A DNA stretch of 64,000 bases from Oasisia sp. SBJ-2009 (taxonomy: Eukaryota; Annelida; Polychaeta; Sabellida; Siboglinidae), in contig OZ024861.1 of assembly GCA_964017155.1 (NCBI GenBank), positions 34,461,324-34,525,323 on the forward strand. The letters run 5' to 3'. Shown here in pieces: positions 33,960-44,579 of this stretch (its first letter is position 1; each line of letters begins with the position of its first letter). Under the pieces are notes generated by a model. The model saw only the letters and a program-made list of their open reading frames with translations. It did not search any database and was not told where the DNA came from. A program made the translations under genes and the position numbers.

Positions 33960-35860
33960 TAACGTTATGTGTATTGCCATAATGGGCATTTAAGGTGAAC
34001 AACATTTGTTAACATAATTTTAAGATCTGGTTGACAGCTTTTGCAGTAGTTGACTGTTTGACATTAGTTGTGAGTACCTTAACTTTTATTTTTAAATGGC
34101 AGCCAGGTTTGTAAAGGTGGCATCAAAAATATAACAACCAGTGTTTCTGAAATGTCCATTCCCATTTTCAGACTCTGTAGACAGCATTAAATTAACAGAG
34201 TATCATAAAAATAATTCATCCCTCAATTTTATTATTAAGATCATATCAGGCCTGTGGATTACATCTTTATAATTTTTATTGATAATTGGTTCTTTGTGAT
34301 CACCACAATACAATATTAGTCAGGTTCCTTATATAATTATTGCAATGTTGAATTTTTGGAGACATGTAAACCTGTATATTTTTGGAAACCAATCAGAAAA
34401 CATCATTTTCTCAGGTATATTGGCCATCTTGAATTTGTTTTAATGACATGGAGTCATGATTCTAGCAATTAAACCTAGATTTTCAGAGGCTTGAGATCCA
34501 ACGGTGCTAAGAAGAAGAGGAACCTACAGATTAGTGAAGTCATAGTTTATGGCAGCCATCTTAAATTTTGAAATGGGAAAATGGAAACATTTATTTTTAA
34601 ATCTACCGGCCTCTCTAGACACCTTCATAAAATAAGTCATTGCTTAATTAGGTAATTTGATTAATAGGACAGATTCAAATGTGTCATGTTCCAGTAATCA
34701 GTATATTTACTTAAATATAAAACAACTGTTGAAACAAATAGTTTTATGTTGTACTTGTCATAGCGAATCAGCTGAGAAGACTGACAATTGCTGAAGATCA
34801 CCCTACAGTCATTTCATTTGACCCCCATAGAAAATGGACCCGGGAGTCCATATTCTATTATAGAATTTGGTTCCCCTGGATCCAGATTCTATGGCAGGGG
34901 TCCATATTTGATAGGGAATATGGACTCGGGGTCCATCATGAACTATAGCATCACGTGGAGACAATCCTCGTCTTTATGACATCTATAAATGATGAACTGG
35001 CGCTTCATCTCCAAGCTGGAGAACCACTTAGCAAGTTGTTCTTTGATATCAAGTACAAGATGCTCTGATATATATTATATAAGATATATCTTGATATATC
35101 TCAGATGTGCATGACCTGAGAATCAATCATATTGACCCCATAAATAACTAGAAGCAGGCTGGTGGTAGGTTCAAACTCTAGCCAATACGCCGACTGCAGA
35201 AGCAAGTTGTTCTGGAAATGTTGGCAAGTCAAGATAACGATTCAATTAACACAGAACCTTTGGGCTTCATGTCAAGGGAAGAATATCATCGTTATTGTCA
35301 AATCCCACAAGTGGATGTCATAATACATTGCCAGAAGCATTTCACAGAGTCCATCTTAGCATGGTTAGTATGTAGAGCATACTCACCAAAGGGCATCACA
35401 TTAAGTCACACAGAACAAGGAAGACTATGCCACATGTATCTATTCTCCACACATCAGTATGCAAGATGCCTGCCGTAAACTGTGACTAGTCATAATTTAC
35501 TACTATTATATGCCTATTAAGACCACTGGAGGTTAAACCCACATTGAAATATGGGTTTAGCCTCCAGAACCATGATTCTATGCGATCTAGAAGTTGAGAT
35601 ATTAGGAAATTCCCATTTTGAGGAAGCCATTAAAAAAACAAAAATTACCATCATTTTGACCTATGTGAAAATGGCAACATCGGTTTTTTGATTGGCTATA
35701 CTATAAAGTTTCCAGAAACATAGGTTTACAAATCTCAAATAAAAAGGTAAAAATGACGGCTAAAATCTGGACATTGGGAAACTGACTATACATGTATACT
35801 ATAATGAAAGAAATTACCATTTTAATCACTCTCCATCTGCTATTAGCTTCTAAGAACTGT
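33960..35860. other. Intron stretch with a local palindromic segment
   Basis: 34825-34945 contains several mutually complementary pieces (TGGACCCGGGAGTCCATATT, GAATATGGACTCGGGGTCCA), like the core of a small fold-back element, but I cannot define its ends. The 86-codon ORF at 35218-35478 has no motif that I recognise. The rest shows nothing. Confidence 0.4.
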
Positions 35861-35864
35861 TTGG

Positions 35865-36110
35865 GATCTATTTTTCTAATTATTTTAGGGCATTATCACT
35901 ATGCAATTTATATTTCATAGGTTCATTCTAAAGGTACCCTATAGGGTTAAAAAGGGTACATATTATGTAGGCCTATTTTGTTCTCAGAAAATGAACTAAC
36001 ATTTTCTCTATTTTTGCCTAGGCATAACATTGGGTAAATGTGTAATACATAGGAAATTTTTATTTGATTGGATGCCTCTAAGGGCACCTCTGGGTCTCTT
36101 ACAAAAGCTA
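35865..36110. repeat. Intronic repeat family A, copy 8 (diverged)
   Basis: GGGCATTATCACTATGCAAT, GTTCATTCTAAAGGTACCCT and GGATGCCTCTAAGGGCACCT follow the family pattern. Confidence 0.5.
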
Positions 36111-36129
36111 AATGTTCACCATTGCCTGG

Positions 36130-36660
36130 TCCTGCCCAGAATCACTTGCATATTGGCCAACTTGTATATTCCTGGACTTGTATATTCACCAACCCTATGG
36201 CCACTGGTTCCAACTGTCTACTGTGGGTGGACTCTTGTCTGACCTATGACTGATCTATTATTAGTGACTAGCTGATGCTTATCTCAAAAATACATTAGAT
36301 GCATGTTACACTGAAAAGTAGCCAGCAGTTGTTCAGTGTAAAGGGAAACTTGAATGTTAGTATGGTAGACTAGCTGACATGTATGTTTTTATTCAAATAA
36401 ATGTCATAACCTGGAAGGTGATTACTAATAGTAATAACATTGTTTATAACAATGTTAATAACATGTTGATAACATTAGTAAATAATTTAGTTTTACAAAC
36501 ATATGCAGGTTCAGTGTATGTGTGACACTTTGCTGTCCACAAAGCATGTAGCCAGAGCCGTGTGATTGCATATTGCTATATTCTTAATGCACCCAAAAAG
36601 CCATTTTTTAGATATAGTGTGCCAATTCTTTTTAAACTAATATTCACCAAAATTACAATT
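36130..36660. repeat. Intronic repeat family D, copy 2 (empty-site version)
   Basis: It matches 61885-62680 in order: GGTTCCAACTGT, TGTGACTAGCTGATGCTTAT-like, CCAGCAGTT, TTGAATGTTA, TTACTAATAGTAATAACATT and GTTCAGTGTATGTGTGACAC. It lacks the SINE that splits that copy. Confidence 0.75.
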
Positions 36661-36904
36661 TATAGTCCAAAGGACTTCAGGGCTTCTAGGCCCAGTTTTC
36701 AAACAAACATACCTTATAGATTATCACCATGACATGACATATACCTTTGTATTGATATATGGACAGTTCTGGCTGCTGTCACAAGTAATCACAGTTAATA
36801 TGATATTCACATTTGTAATACATGACACATTGCCAGATACGTAACTGAATTCATAAAACCATGTACAGCTGTATACATACTATGCTCATGTCTTGTGTTT
36901 GCAG

Positions 36905-37165
36905 TGCCAAAGAACGTGAGAGAACTGTCTCGTGGTGACATTGGACAATCTTTCATCAATCTGAAGTGGACAAAGCCACTTGGGTTGTACTCATCCTTCA
37001 GAATTGTGTATGTGGCGACAGGGCAGTCATCAGTGACTGTGAATGTTGGCGATGTGCAACAAGAAGAGATTAATCGTCTGATAGCAGGAACAAGATACAC
37101 ACTGACTGTGTTTACACTAAGAGGAAATGACGTTAGCAGCGGTTCACCTATAGACATCACTACAG
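36905..37165 (+). CDS. Exon FN3-11: fibronectin type III domain (diverged)
   Basis: Eighty-seven codons, acceptor TCTTGTGTTTGCAG, donor GTGAGG, phase 1-1. The frame begins xTG CCA AAG AAC and reads PKNVRELSRGD, INLKW with the conserved Trp, FRIVYVATG and LIAGTRYTLTVFTLRG with the conserved Tyr. The donor runs directly into a GTGC repeat. It is the only exon in the window whose first bases are TG, which makes it compatible with the T that ends FN3-10. Confidence 0.9.
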
Positions 37166-37170
37166 GTGAG

Positions 37171-37242
37171 GTGTGCGTGCGTGCGTGCGTGCGTGCGTGC
37201 GTGGGTGCGTGCGTGCGTGCATGCATGCATGCGTGTATGCGT
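37171..37242. repeat. (GTGC)n repeat beginning 5 bases after the FN3-11 donor
   Basis: GTGCGTGCGTGC units with later TGCATGCATGCG follow GTGAG of the donor immediately. Confidence 0.95.
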
Positions 37243-37519
37243 GTCCTAAATGCAGCTTAAGCAGACCATTACATTATGAGATATAGAATATATGATCTAT
37301 GAAAACTGGTCTAAAAATCACAGAAATATTATATTATGCTACAGAAGTTACCAGCAGTTGTTTATATTGTTATATGTATGGTTCAAATTTTTAAATAAAT
37401 TAAATATTCATGGAAGCTGAGGTCAAACATTCAAGGCAGACAGGCCTTGGTCTACTTGAAACACAGGTTTGCCTAAGGCAGCACTATATGCTGAATCAAT
37501 CTGCATTAAGTTAACAATG

Positions 37520-37800
37520 TGTGTGCCGTTAGCGCCCAGATCTCGGAAACAGCTGAGGATCTATTTTTATAATTTGGAATACATGTACTTAGGGCGCTCC
37601 TTCTATGCACAAGATATATCTATTTGATTGCATCGTTCTGAAGGCCCTAAAACTGGTAAACAAAGTTTTTCAAAACTCTCATGTAATGTTTCCCAAATTT
37701 TGCATAGGCATATCTTAGGGAATGTAGGTAGAACACAAGAAATGTGTATTTTATTTAATGTTTCTAGAGGCTCGTCATGACCTCCCTAAAAGCAGTTTGA
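37520..37800. repeat. Intronic repeat family A, copy 9
   Basis: CAGATCTCGGAAACAGCTGA, CTATGCACAAGATATATCTA, GAAGGCCCTAAAACTGGTAA and TTTTGCATAGGCATATCTTA follow the family A order. Confidence 0.6.
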
Positions 37801-38139
37801 CCACATTTTGCCTGTGTCTGCCTGGACAGGCAGGGAAACAGTTTATGTGTGTTCGGGGGACTGCCTAACTTGAACCAACTCTGGAGGCCAGGTGGCCTGC
37901 CAGCACCAGGTGGCACCATGGCTAATTGATATTTGGGCATCTGTGACTGCCCACTGCCATGCACTGAAGGCCAGGTGGAGAGTTAATTGAGCTAATTGGT
38001 ATTCCATCTGTGACAGGCTGCTTCTGCAGGTTTTAATTAAAGTTGTATCTTCAAAACTATTAGTTTTCTGTAAATACAAGTTGAGTTTATTATGATGCTT
38101 ATTAGTTTTGATTATTTTTAAAAAGATTTGACTGTGATA

Positions 38140-38600
38140 GATTGTCACCTGTAGGTGAAAAACATATAAAATTAATATTCTGAACAACTACAGAATGAAA
38201 TATCATATACTTTATTAATATTAACTGATTGATGATCACTGGGCTGGCCGAGTAGAGTGATAGTAGATAACACCATCTTGTCTATAATCTACTAATGAAT
38301 GACCAGTCCTGTCACTGCATTCACACAATTTGGCAGTGTTTGTGCTTCTGAGGTTAAAGATAATATCATCACATGTAAATGACAAACATAGAACATTAAT
38401 ATTCTGGACAACTATACAGTTAAAATGCATACACTTTATTTATCTGCTACATTTACACAATTCGGCTGTGTTTCTGGTCATCTCATATGATTTACCAGAG
38501 AAAATGCCAATTATGTGATTACAGTGAATAGACTGGGCCGTGACTATGATTCACCAAAACACATTTCATTTATAATTACCACTATTCGACTTCATGACAT
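38140..38600. repeat. Intronic repeat family B/C, further copies
   Basis: GTCACCTGTAGGTG, TGGACAACTATACAG, CGGCTGTGTTTCTGGTCATC and CACCAAAACACATTTCATTT are shared with 22440-22720 and 55150-55520. Confidence 0.6.
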
Positions 38601-38979
38601 CTTATTCTTAGCCCATTTTGTTTTAATGCCCTCTTCCCTCAAGATTTGTTATCCACACCCATTAGCAATGAAGACCCGTTCTGGTTATTTATTTGTTGGT
38701 TTGACTCATTCTGATGTTCCTACAACTCACAACGGGGCTCAAAGTGACCTTAAAACACAAAACAAGTGGCGAGAACACAATGCTTTATACCATTATTTAC
38801 CTCATGCCCATAATAATGGTAGTTTATTTCATACTAACATTATAATCCCACTACAAAATTATGACTCTCAGCAACACAGTTACCTACCCTATTTTGGAGA
38901 TTCTCCCAGATACCTACTACACTTTTTTAAACCAAACATTTGTAAACATGAGGGCTGCTGTACAATAACAAAAAACTAA
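38515..38979 (+). other. Intronic open frame, 154 codons, unrecognised
   Basis: The first third overlaps repeat family B. From about 38620 the codons have less AT bias and the product is rich in His, Asn and Tyr, ending in CKHEGCCTITKN. No domain is recognised. No AG acceptor/GT donor pair consistent with the FN3 phase was found. It could be a transposon remnant or chance. Confidence 0.2.
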
Positions 38980-39224
38980 CCCAACAGAAACAGTAATATA
39001 TTAATTTCAGTTGAGAACAACGAAACAGAGAAATCATACAAAAATTATACTAAATCTGACCATATATGAGCTGCAGGATTTATACATACACACTGTACAT
39101 ACATACAAGTGATAGATAACCCTCATCAAGATGCACACAAAGGAACTCATCCCAGCCTTGTAGTCAGTACAGTAACAGAAATATGGCCCTTAGACCCACT
39201 TGCAGCAGTGTTAAGAAATGGCCA

Positions 39225-39335
39225 TTTATATATATATATATATTATATATATATATTATAAACACATGTATATGTTGCATTTTGTATACACACATATAAT
39301 ATATACCATGTATATATATATATATATATATGCCA
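39225..39335. repeat. (TA)n-rich microsatellite cluster
   Basis: Short TATA runs interrupted by ACACATG and similar, at 39228-39260 and 39309-39331. Confidence 0.9.
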
Positions 39336-39628
39336 AATTTGTTTGCCTACATACATATATATGCATACATATGTCTATGTATACGTAAGTCTAAATTGTA
39401 TTGAATGACAATTTATTTTTTTGCATTCTGAATCGGAATGGGGGGTGTGCGCATGTTATTGAGTGTTTAAACCGCAGATCAGGCGGCTGAAATCAGTTAT
39501 AGTTTCGGCCTGGACCTGCGACTCGTTAAGTTGGCTCCAGTCAACTATTGTTTTTACAAAAAATGAATTCTTAAATTGTTCAGTGTGGGCTATAAGTAAG
39601 TCTGTGCATGCATCATTGTGTGTATGAT

Positions 39629-39752
39629 GGGTGTGTGTGTGTGTGTGTGTGTGCGTGTGTGCGTGTGCGTGTGCGTGTGCGTGTGTGCGTGTGTGCGTGT
39701 GTGCGTGTGTGCGTGTGTGCATGTGTATGTGGTGTGTATGTGGTGTGTATGT

Positions 39753-39797
<45 letters not shown>
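39629..39797. repeat. (TG)n/(CGTG)n microsatellite ending about 35 bp before the FN3-12 acceptor
   Basis: About 170 bases of TGTG with GCGTGTGT interruptions and three GTATGTGG units. It lies exactly where the branch point region of the FN3-12 intron should be. ORFs made only of Cys/Val or His/Thr are artefacts. Confidence 0.97.
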
Positions 39798-39831
39798 TGT
39801 AATTATTTTGTGAAATCATGCATTTTTACAG

Positions 39832-39985
39832 AACCATCAACCGTCGCGGAAGTTGCACTGGCTGAGCGCACACCCAACTCTTTGAAAGTATCATGGAGAA
39901 AACCTAATCAAACTGGATTGACACACTACTATCTATGGATTGACCCGAATGACAACAGTTTACAACTCCCCATTCGTGTTGATAA
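39832..39985 (+). CDS. Exon FN3-12a: N-terminal half of a fibronectin type III domain
   Basis: The acceptor is CATTTTTACAG and the reading frame is xAA CCA TCA ACC. The exon gives PSTVAEVALAERTPNSLKVS with Trp following, then TGLTHYYLWIDPNDNSLQLP. It ends in GTT GAT AA before GTATGT, that is in phase 2. The A, B and C strands are present but the Tyr-containing F strand is missing. The missing half is at 51569. An intron inside an FN3 domain is common in FN3 genes generally but unique in this array. Confidence 0.85.
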
Positions 39986-40284
39986 GTATGTACTGTTTTC
40001 AAAAGCACACCTTTATATGATCCATCTGTGTGATAGGACAACTTCATTGTGATATTATTATTAAAGTTTATTTCAGACAAGACGTCGTCCATATATATAC
40101 ATAAAAAACAATTAAAAAAATATGAAAAGTACAATGCATATAATACAATCAAAGCAATGATGTGATCAACGTAAAAATATAAGTGTAAAGTTTTAAAAAT
40201 TAGGAATATCAGGAAATTAATTAAATAACTTGCAAAAAATAAATATAAAAAATTTGATTTCAAAAAATACAATACAAATGTCAT

Positions 40285-42040
40285 GTGTATAATAGCGACC
40301 TCCAGTATGTGTACATACAGCTCTTAAAATGAATATCAGTATGGAGGTAATTAATAAAAAGAAGATTATCCGACTGATGAAGACGATGTAAAAGACTAAA
40401 TATAGATGAACGAATGTGTTCATTAAAAGATTTAATGTAGTTGGTGGCAAACATAAAACTTGCACTACGTCTTGAGGGTAAGTTGAGTAAAATTCTGAGG
40501 CTATTATTGTATGTGACGGTAATGCTTTTATGCAAGCACCAACACGAGTCAAAAGTAGCGATGAAAGATGGCCAAAGTAATGACGTTTATTGCTTATAAA
40601 ATTGTTAAAAGAAAAAGAAATGTGGGCTCTACTCCCCAAGGCCAGGCTTATGACAGAGCCTCATACGCGTCACCTCCCCCTCAGGTAGACAGAGCCCACA
40701 TTTCAACATACAACGTATAGTAGCATTAATGCTGTGGTTATAAAACCTTATCATTATTAAGTATTATAATGTATTAATCAATCACACCGTTCATTCACAC
40801 CAACCCTAATCTACACTAACCAGATAGTAAATGTCGAATAATTATTTAGCCTACACCTAGAAGTGGGGCAATTACGCCACCGGTCACCGAGCCACATGTG
40901 ACCGCCCCACCAATACGTTTGAGGTTATAGTTTTTGAATTTGCACCAAAGACTAGAAGCGTACATAGGAGCACTTGAAATTGCTTGAAATAAAGTAATTT
41001 TGGTGGAAATATTACAAAGACAAAATTTTCGATCTAGTACATTAGCTTGTGCATAAAGGCATCTTTTTTGTTTAGCAATGTCGTCATCATCAGTTAGGTT
41101 ATTGTTGATTATATGACCAAGATATTTACATTTCGTAGTATAAGGTAATGGATGGTTATTGGAATGGATACAATGAAAAATTTTCATGTCCTGGGGTTTG
41201 TTGTCAATAACCATACAAAAGGACTTCTTGGCATTATAAGTAATATTAAACAATTCGCCATACTTGGCACAACAATCTGTAAGTTTTCTCAATCCAGCAA
41301 CACTGGGAGAAAAAATACAGATGTCATCAGCATACATTAAGTGGTTGATTAAGGTGCCAGCATAAAGACAATCAATTTGTAATTTGTTTAGATTAACATT
41401 TAAGTCATCCATGCATCCATGTACACATTGAAAAGATGGGGGAAAGGATTCCACCCTGTTTAAAACCTTTTGAAACAGTAAAAAAGCTAGTATGTGTACC
41501 ATACCAGTGGTATAGAATGCGTACAATAAAAATTGGACAGCCACAATCAATTAATTTACCAAATAGCTTGCTGTAGTTTACTTTGTCAAAGGCTTTGGAG
41601 GCCCATTAGCAACATTAGCAAAAGACCCATTAGCAATATAGTTTCGAAAAAGTTCTTTTAACAGAAATATGAGCATCTCAATAGCTTTTTAAATCCAAAT
41701 TGATTGTCACATGTAATGAGAAATGGGGTAGCCCTGGATAATATTAATGATTCAAATAGTTTGCTAGCAACTGTGACAAGGGCAATGGGTCTATAGTTAT
41801 TATTATCTGACAAATCACCAGATTTATTTTTAATGATGGGAGCTATGATTGTTGTCATCATAGTATCAGGTAAAAAAAACATGTATTAACAGACTACTAT
41901 AAAACAGAGACATAAGAATGTGTAGTTTTTCGTTAGCATACATAAAATGTTCGTTACTGATATGGTCATAGTCGGAGTCTTTACCAACACGCATAGCAAT
42001 TATTAATTCTTGTAGTTCTTCAACTTCAACAACTTTTCTC
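40285..42040 (-). mobile_element. LINE with reverse-transcriptase remnant, interrupted by a small repeat
   Basis: On the minus strand from about 42040 I read GKDSDYDHISNEHFMYANEK, then APIIKNKSGDLSDNNNYRPI, then ASKAFDKVNYSKLFGKLIDC, KGFKQGGILSP, HLMYADDICIFSPSVAGLRK and, past 40535, YNNSLRILLNLPSRRSASFM. This is the finger-palm-thumb order of a non-LTR reverse transcriptase. The catalytic YADD is intact, but frameshifts and stops separate the blocks. Between 40533 and about 40920 it is split by the small palindromic repeat; the copy at 32700-32945 shows the unsplit order. Confidence 0.88.
40533..40920. mobile_element. Insertion containing the 88-bp palindromic module (40617-40704)
   Basis: GAAATGTGGGCTCT at 40617-40630 is the exact reverse complement of 40691-40704. 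The flanks CACCAACACGAGTCAAAAGT and TGACGTTTATTGCTTATAAA also occur beside the copies at 4285 and 10985, so the repeat unit extends leftward beyond the palindrome. The right flank has its own small fold-back (GTGGGGC...GCCCCAC, 40863-40910). Confidence 0.7.
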
Positions 42041-42236
42041 TCTTCTCACTTGGCGCCTTCGAGTAGCTCTGTATTTTATCAGTTTATTTAGCTGGTATCA
42101 CATTTTTTTTAAACTGAATTATGGTTTATCGTTATTCTTGTCACTTCTGTTATATAGTGGACTATGTATTTTTCTATCATCAACCATTGATCGACTTCGC
42201 CCTTTCAATTTTAACTACCCCCGGGGGGTAATTGTC

Positions 42237-43364
42237 ATGGCTGATTACTTGTGACCATGCCACAGCAATAAATGCCCCGTCTGCACTAGACTCATGCGCG
42301 GCGGCGATAATCATCTGAACAAGTGTCACTCTTGTCATGGATGTGCAGTCGACAAAAAGTGCGCGACACTTGTTCACAGTGGACAGATGTATTTTGGGCC
42401 GTTATAGTGGAACGTTCCCAAGCCCAACTGATTAGAAAACGCCGCGCCATCTCAGAGACGCAGGCGTCATATAAACCGTCAACAACACTGGAGCCCGCGC
42501 TGAGAGATGAACACAGCCACAAGCGGGCTCGCCTACATACATGTAACATTATTAGCGGCAGCTTCCAGTGCCAACCCCGGAGATAGTCCAGGACCGTAAC
42601 AGTGAGTCCATGTTACAATAAATTCTCAATCTTCTCCACGAACAACGAGTATTACCTAACGTCGTAAATAGCATGACTAATCGGCCCTGTGCTCGCAGAG
42701 ACCCAGTTTCGACCTGGGCGGTCGATGGAACTGCCTGGACAATAGTCCCGCCAGTTGGATTCCCTACAAGGGAATCCAAGCACTTACCCAGCAGTCCATG
42801 TCAATGGACTTAATCCGGCAGGCCCGCTCCGGGCGAAAAACCGGAGACATTCCTCCGGGGCGAAGCCAGAGACCTGGCTGGTTCTCCGGAGCCAAACCTG
42901 GAGTTTGACCCCGTTCGGCCCAGATCACCAAACGACCGAGAAATCCCGGCGCCGGACGAAAACCCGTGACGTCACACAGTTCAGCTGGTGTCGCAGAAAA
43001 TTCAGCTGGAATTACAAACCACAGGGGGGGGGGAAATCACACTGATTTGCTTCGGTATCTCGCTCCAGAGAGGCCATGTACTCTCTGTTAGAGCTTTCTT
43101 CTATAGGTTTTCTGTTTTCACGAGACCCCCCTGTCGTAGATAAGGTCTTCACCGAGATTTCTCGGTCACAGGTGGGGGGAGCACATCTCGGCATGGAGCA
43201 GAAGTATTTCCGTGACGTTGCAGCCATGACACGCCGACGGCTGTTTATCTCCTCCTTCCAAGATTGGACGGGAGCTGCACTCAATTGGTCCATACAAGGA
43301 CTGATTGACCACGTGGGCATTGGAAGTGTTTCCACTGAACAGCTGTTGGAACAACGTTGCAGTT
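42237..43364 (+). pseudogene. DIRS Gag-like ORF, N-terminal part, broken
   Basis: From ATG at 42237 the frame reads MADYL, a TGA stop (one step from Trp), then CHSNKCPVCTRL and LNKCHSCHGCAVDKKC. The Cys spacing (C-x4-C-x2-C, C-x2-C-x2-C-x5-C) suits a zinc-binding Gag head. It continues after a frameshift as CSQWTDVFWAVI and QLIRKRRAISETQ, the basic stretch that usually follows. The later frame 43076-43364 ends with STEQLLEQ at the Penelope insertion site and resumes at 44568. Confidence 0.65.
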
Positions 43365-43374
43365 TATTTACTTA

Positions 43375-43480
43375 TAGTTGACTTACTTTGGAACATATAG
43401 TCGAAGCTGGGTACGACGTTTCAGTCCGTCATCTACGGACCTTGTTCACGTACTGGTGTCACGTGTGTTGCCTCAGATTT
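43375..43480 (-). repeat. Penelope terminal repeat (pLTR), 3' copy, hammerhead-like core
   Basis: It is the inverted counterpart of 44420-44522. On the minus strand it contains a 5-bp stem GTCCG/CGGAC with loop TAGATGA, followed by TGAAAC and GTC, a layout resembling stem II, the GAAA box and the cleavage site of a hammerhead ribozyme. The first box (CTGANGA) is degenerate (GTGAACA). Confidence 0.5.
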
Positions 43481-44419
43481 TGGCGGGATAATTTGATTGT
43501 AGATAGCAGGCAGATGGTATCCCTGATCTCTGTTCATGGTAGGGGCTCTCCGTCTGATGTATATGGCCTCCTTCACCTTTCTCTTGTGCCAGTTGGATTC
43601 ACAGGTCAGTATTTTGTGTTCTTCAATTACACTGAGTATCCTGTGGCTCAGCAATGATCTCCTACTCCTGTTGGTTTATCCAGGTTTGTGTGTTCTTTGA
43701 ATCTCTGGCTGAGTGTTCTCTTGGTTTCACCTATGTATGTGTGGCTGCTGTTGATGTTACACGTGATGTTATAGATGGTTCCACATTGGTGTTCTTTAGG
43801 TGTTTTGTCTTTAGGGTGTACTACCATCGAACGGAGGGTTTCGCCGGCTTGTGGTACATGTGTATGTTATGTGACTTATAAATCCGGCCAAGCTGTTCTG
43901 ATAATCCTGCCACGTATGGTAGTCCCAGCATAGATCTTCATGGGTTATTGTTCGTGTTAGGTGGTCTTTTTGCACTGGGTGGTGGAGGTGCAAGTGCCCA
44001 CTCTGGGTATCCGTTGGCTCTCAGGGCATTGTGGACGTATGCCAGTTCTGATTTCCTGTCTTCAGCTGTGGTATCATACTGCTGTGCCCTGTTGGTAAGG
44101 GTGCGTACAACTGAACGTTTATGGGTTAGAGGGTGATGTGACTTGAAGTTGAGGTACTGGTTCGTGTGCGTCGGCTTCCGGTAGATGGTCATCTTCATGG
44201 ATCCATCATCCAGAATATGGGTGCATAGATCCAGGAAGGGAAGCTTGCTGTCTTTCTCAGGTTCGATGGTGAATTTGATGTGTGGATCAATGCTGTTTAT
44301 GTGTTCAGTGAACTCTTCCGTGTCGTATTCATGAAGTAGAAATACGGTGAATGTGTCGTCCACGTATCGTAGCCACAGTGATGGGTGGTGCGGTGCTGTA
44401 GAGATGGCTACTTTCTCAA

Positions 44420-44522
44420 ATCTGAGGCAACACACGTGACACCAGTACGTGAACAAGGTCTGTAGATGACGGACCGAAACGTCGTACCCAGCTTCGACTA
44501 TATGCTCCAAAGTAAGTCAACT
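44420..44522 (+). repeat. Penelope terminal repeat, inverted 5' copy
   Basis: GAGGCAACACACGTGACACC through CTATATGCTCCAAAGTAAGT is the complement of 43375-43480 with few changes. It retains CGAAACGTC intact, where the other copy has TGAAACGTC. Confidence 0.8.
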
Positions 44523-44579
44523 ATACTTCAATAAACCACTCTTGGAGCCATTAACAATATATTTACTAACGTTGCAGTT

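Larger units (their letters stand above)
43365..44567 (-). mobile_element. Penelope-like element, 5'-truncated, inserted in the DIRS Gag region
   Basis: It is flanked by an exact 12-bp duplication AACGTTGCAGTT (43353-43364 and 44568-44579). On the minus strand the 43938-44510 frame has WLRYVDDTFTVF (RT active site YVDD), KLPFLDLCTHI, IYRKPTHTNQYLNFKSHHPL and KRSVVRTLTNRA, all typical Penelope RT blocks. The 43433-43654 frame has HKILTCESNWHKRKVKEAIY, a GIY-YIG-type endonuclease tail. The N-terminal RT half is missing: the reading frame starts inside a terminal repeat. Inverted copies of a roughly 110-bp repeat sit at the two ends. Confidence 0.9.

Noticed and set aside
38515..38979. Additional FN3-gene exon
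   Set aside because: No FN3 residues, no phase-compatible splice sites, and the first third is intronic repeat family B.
39456..39819. Cys/Val-rich and His/Thr-rich ORFs
   Set aside because: Translations of the TG repeat before FN3-12.
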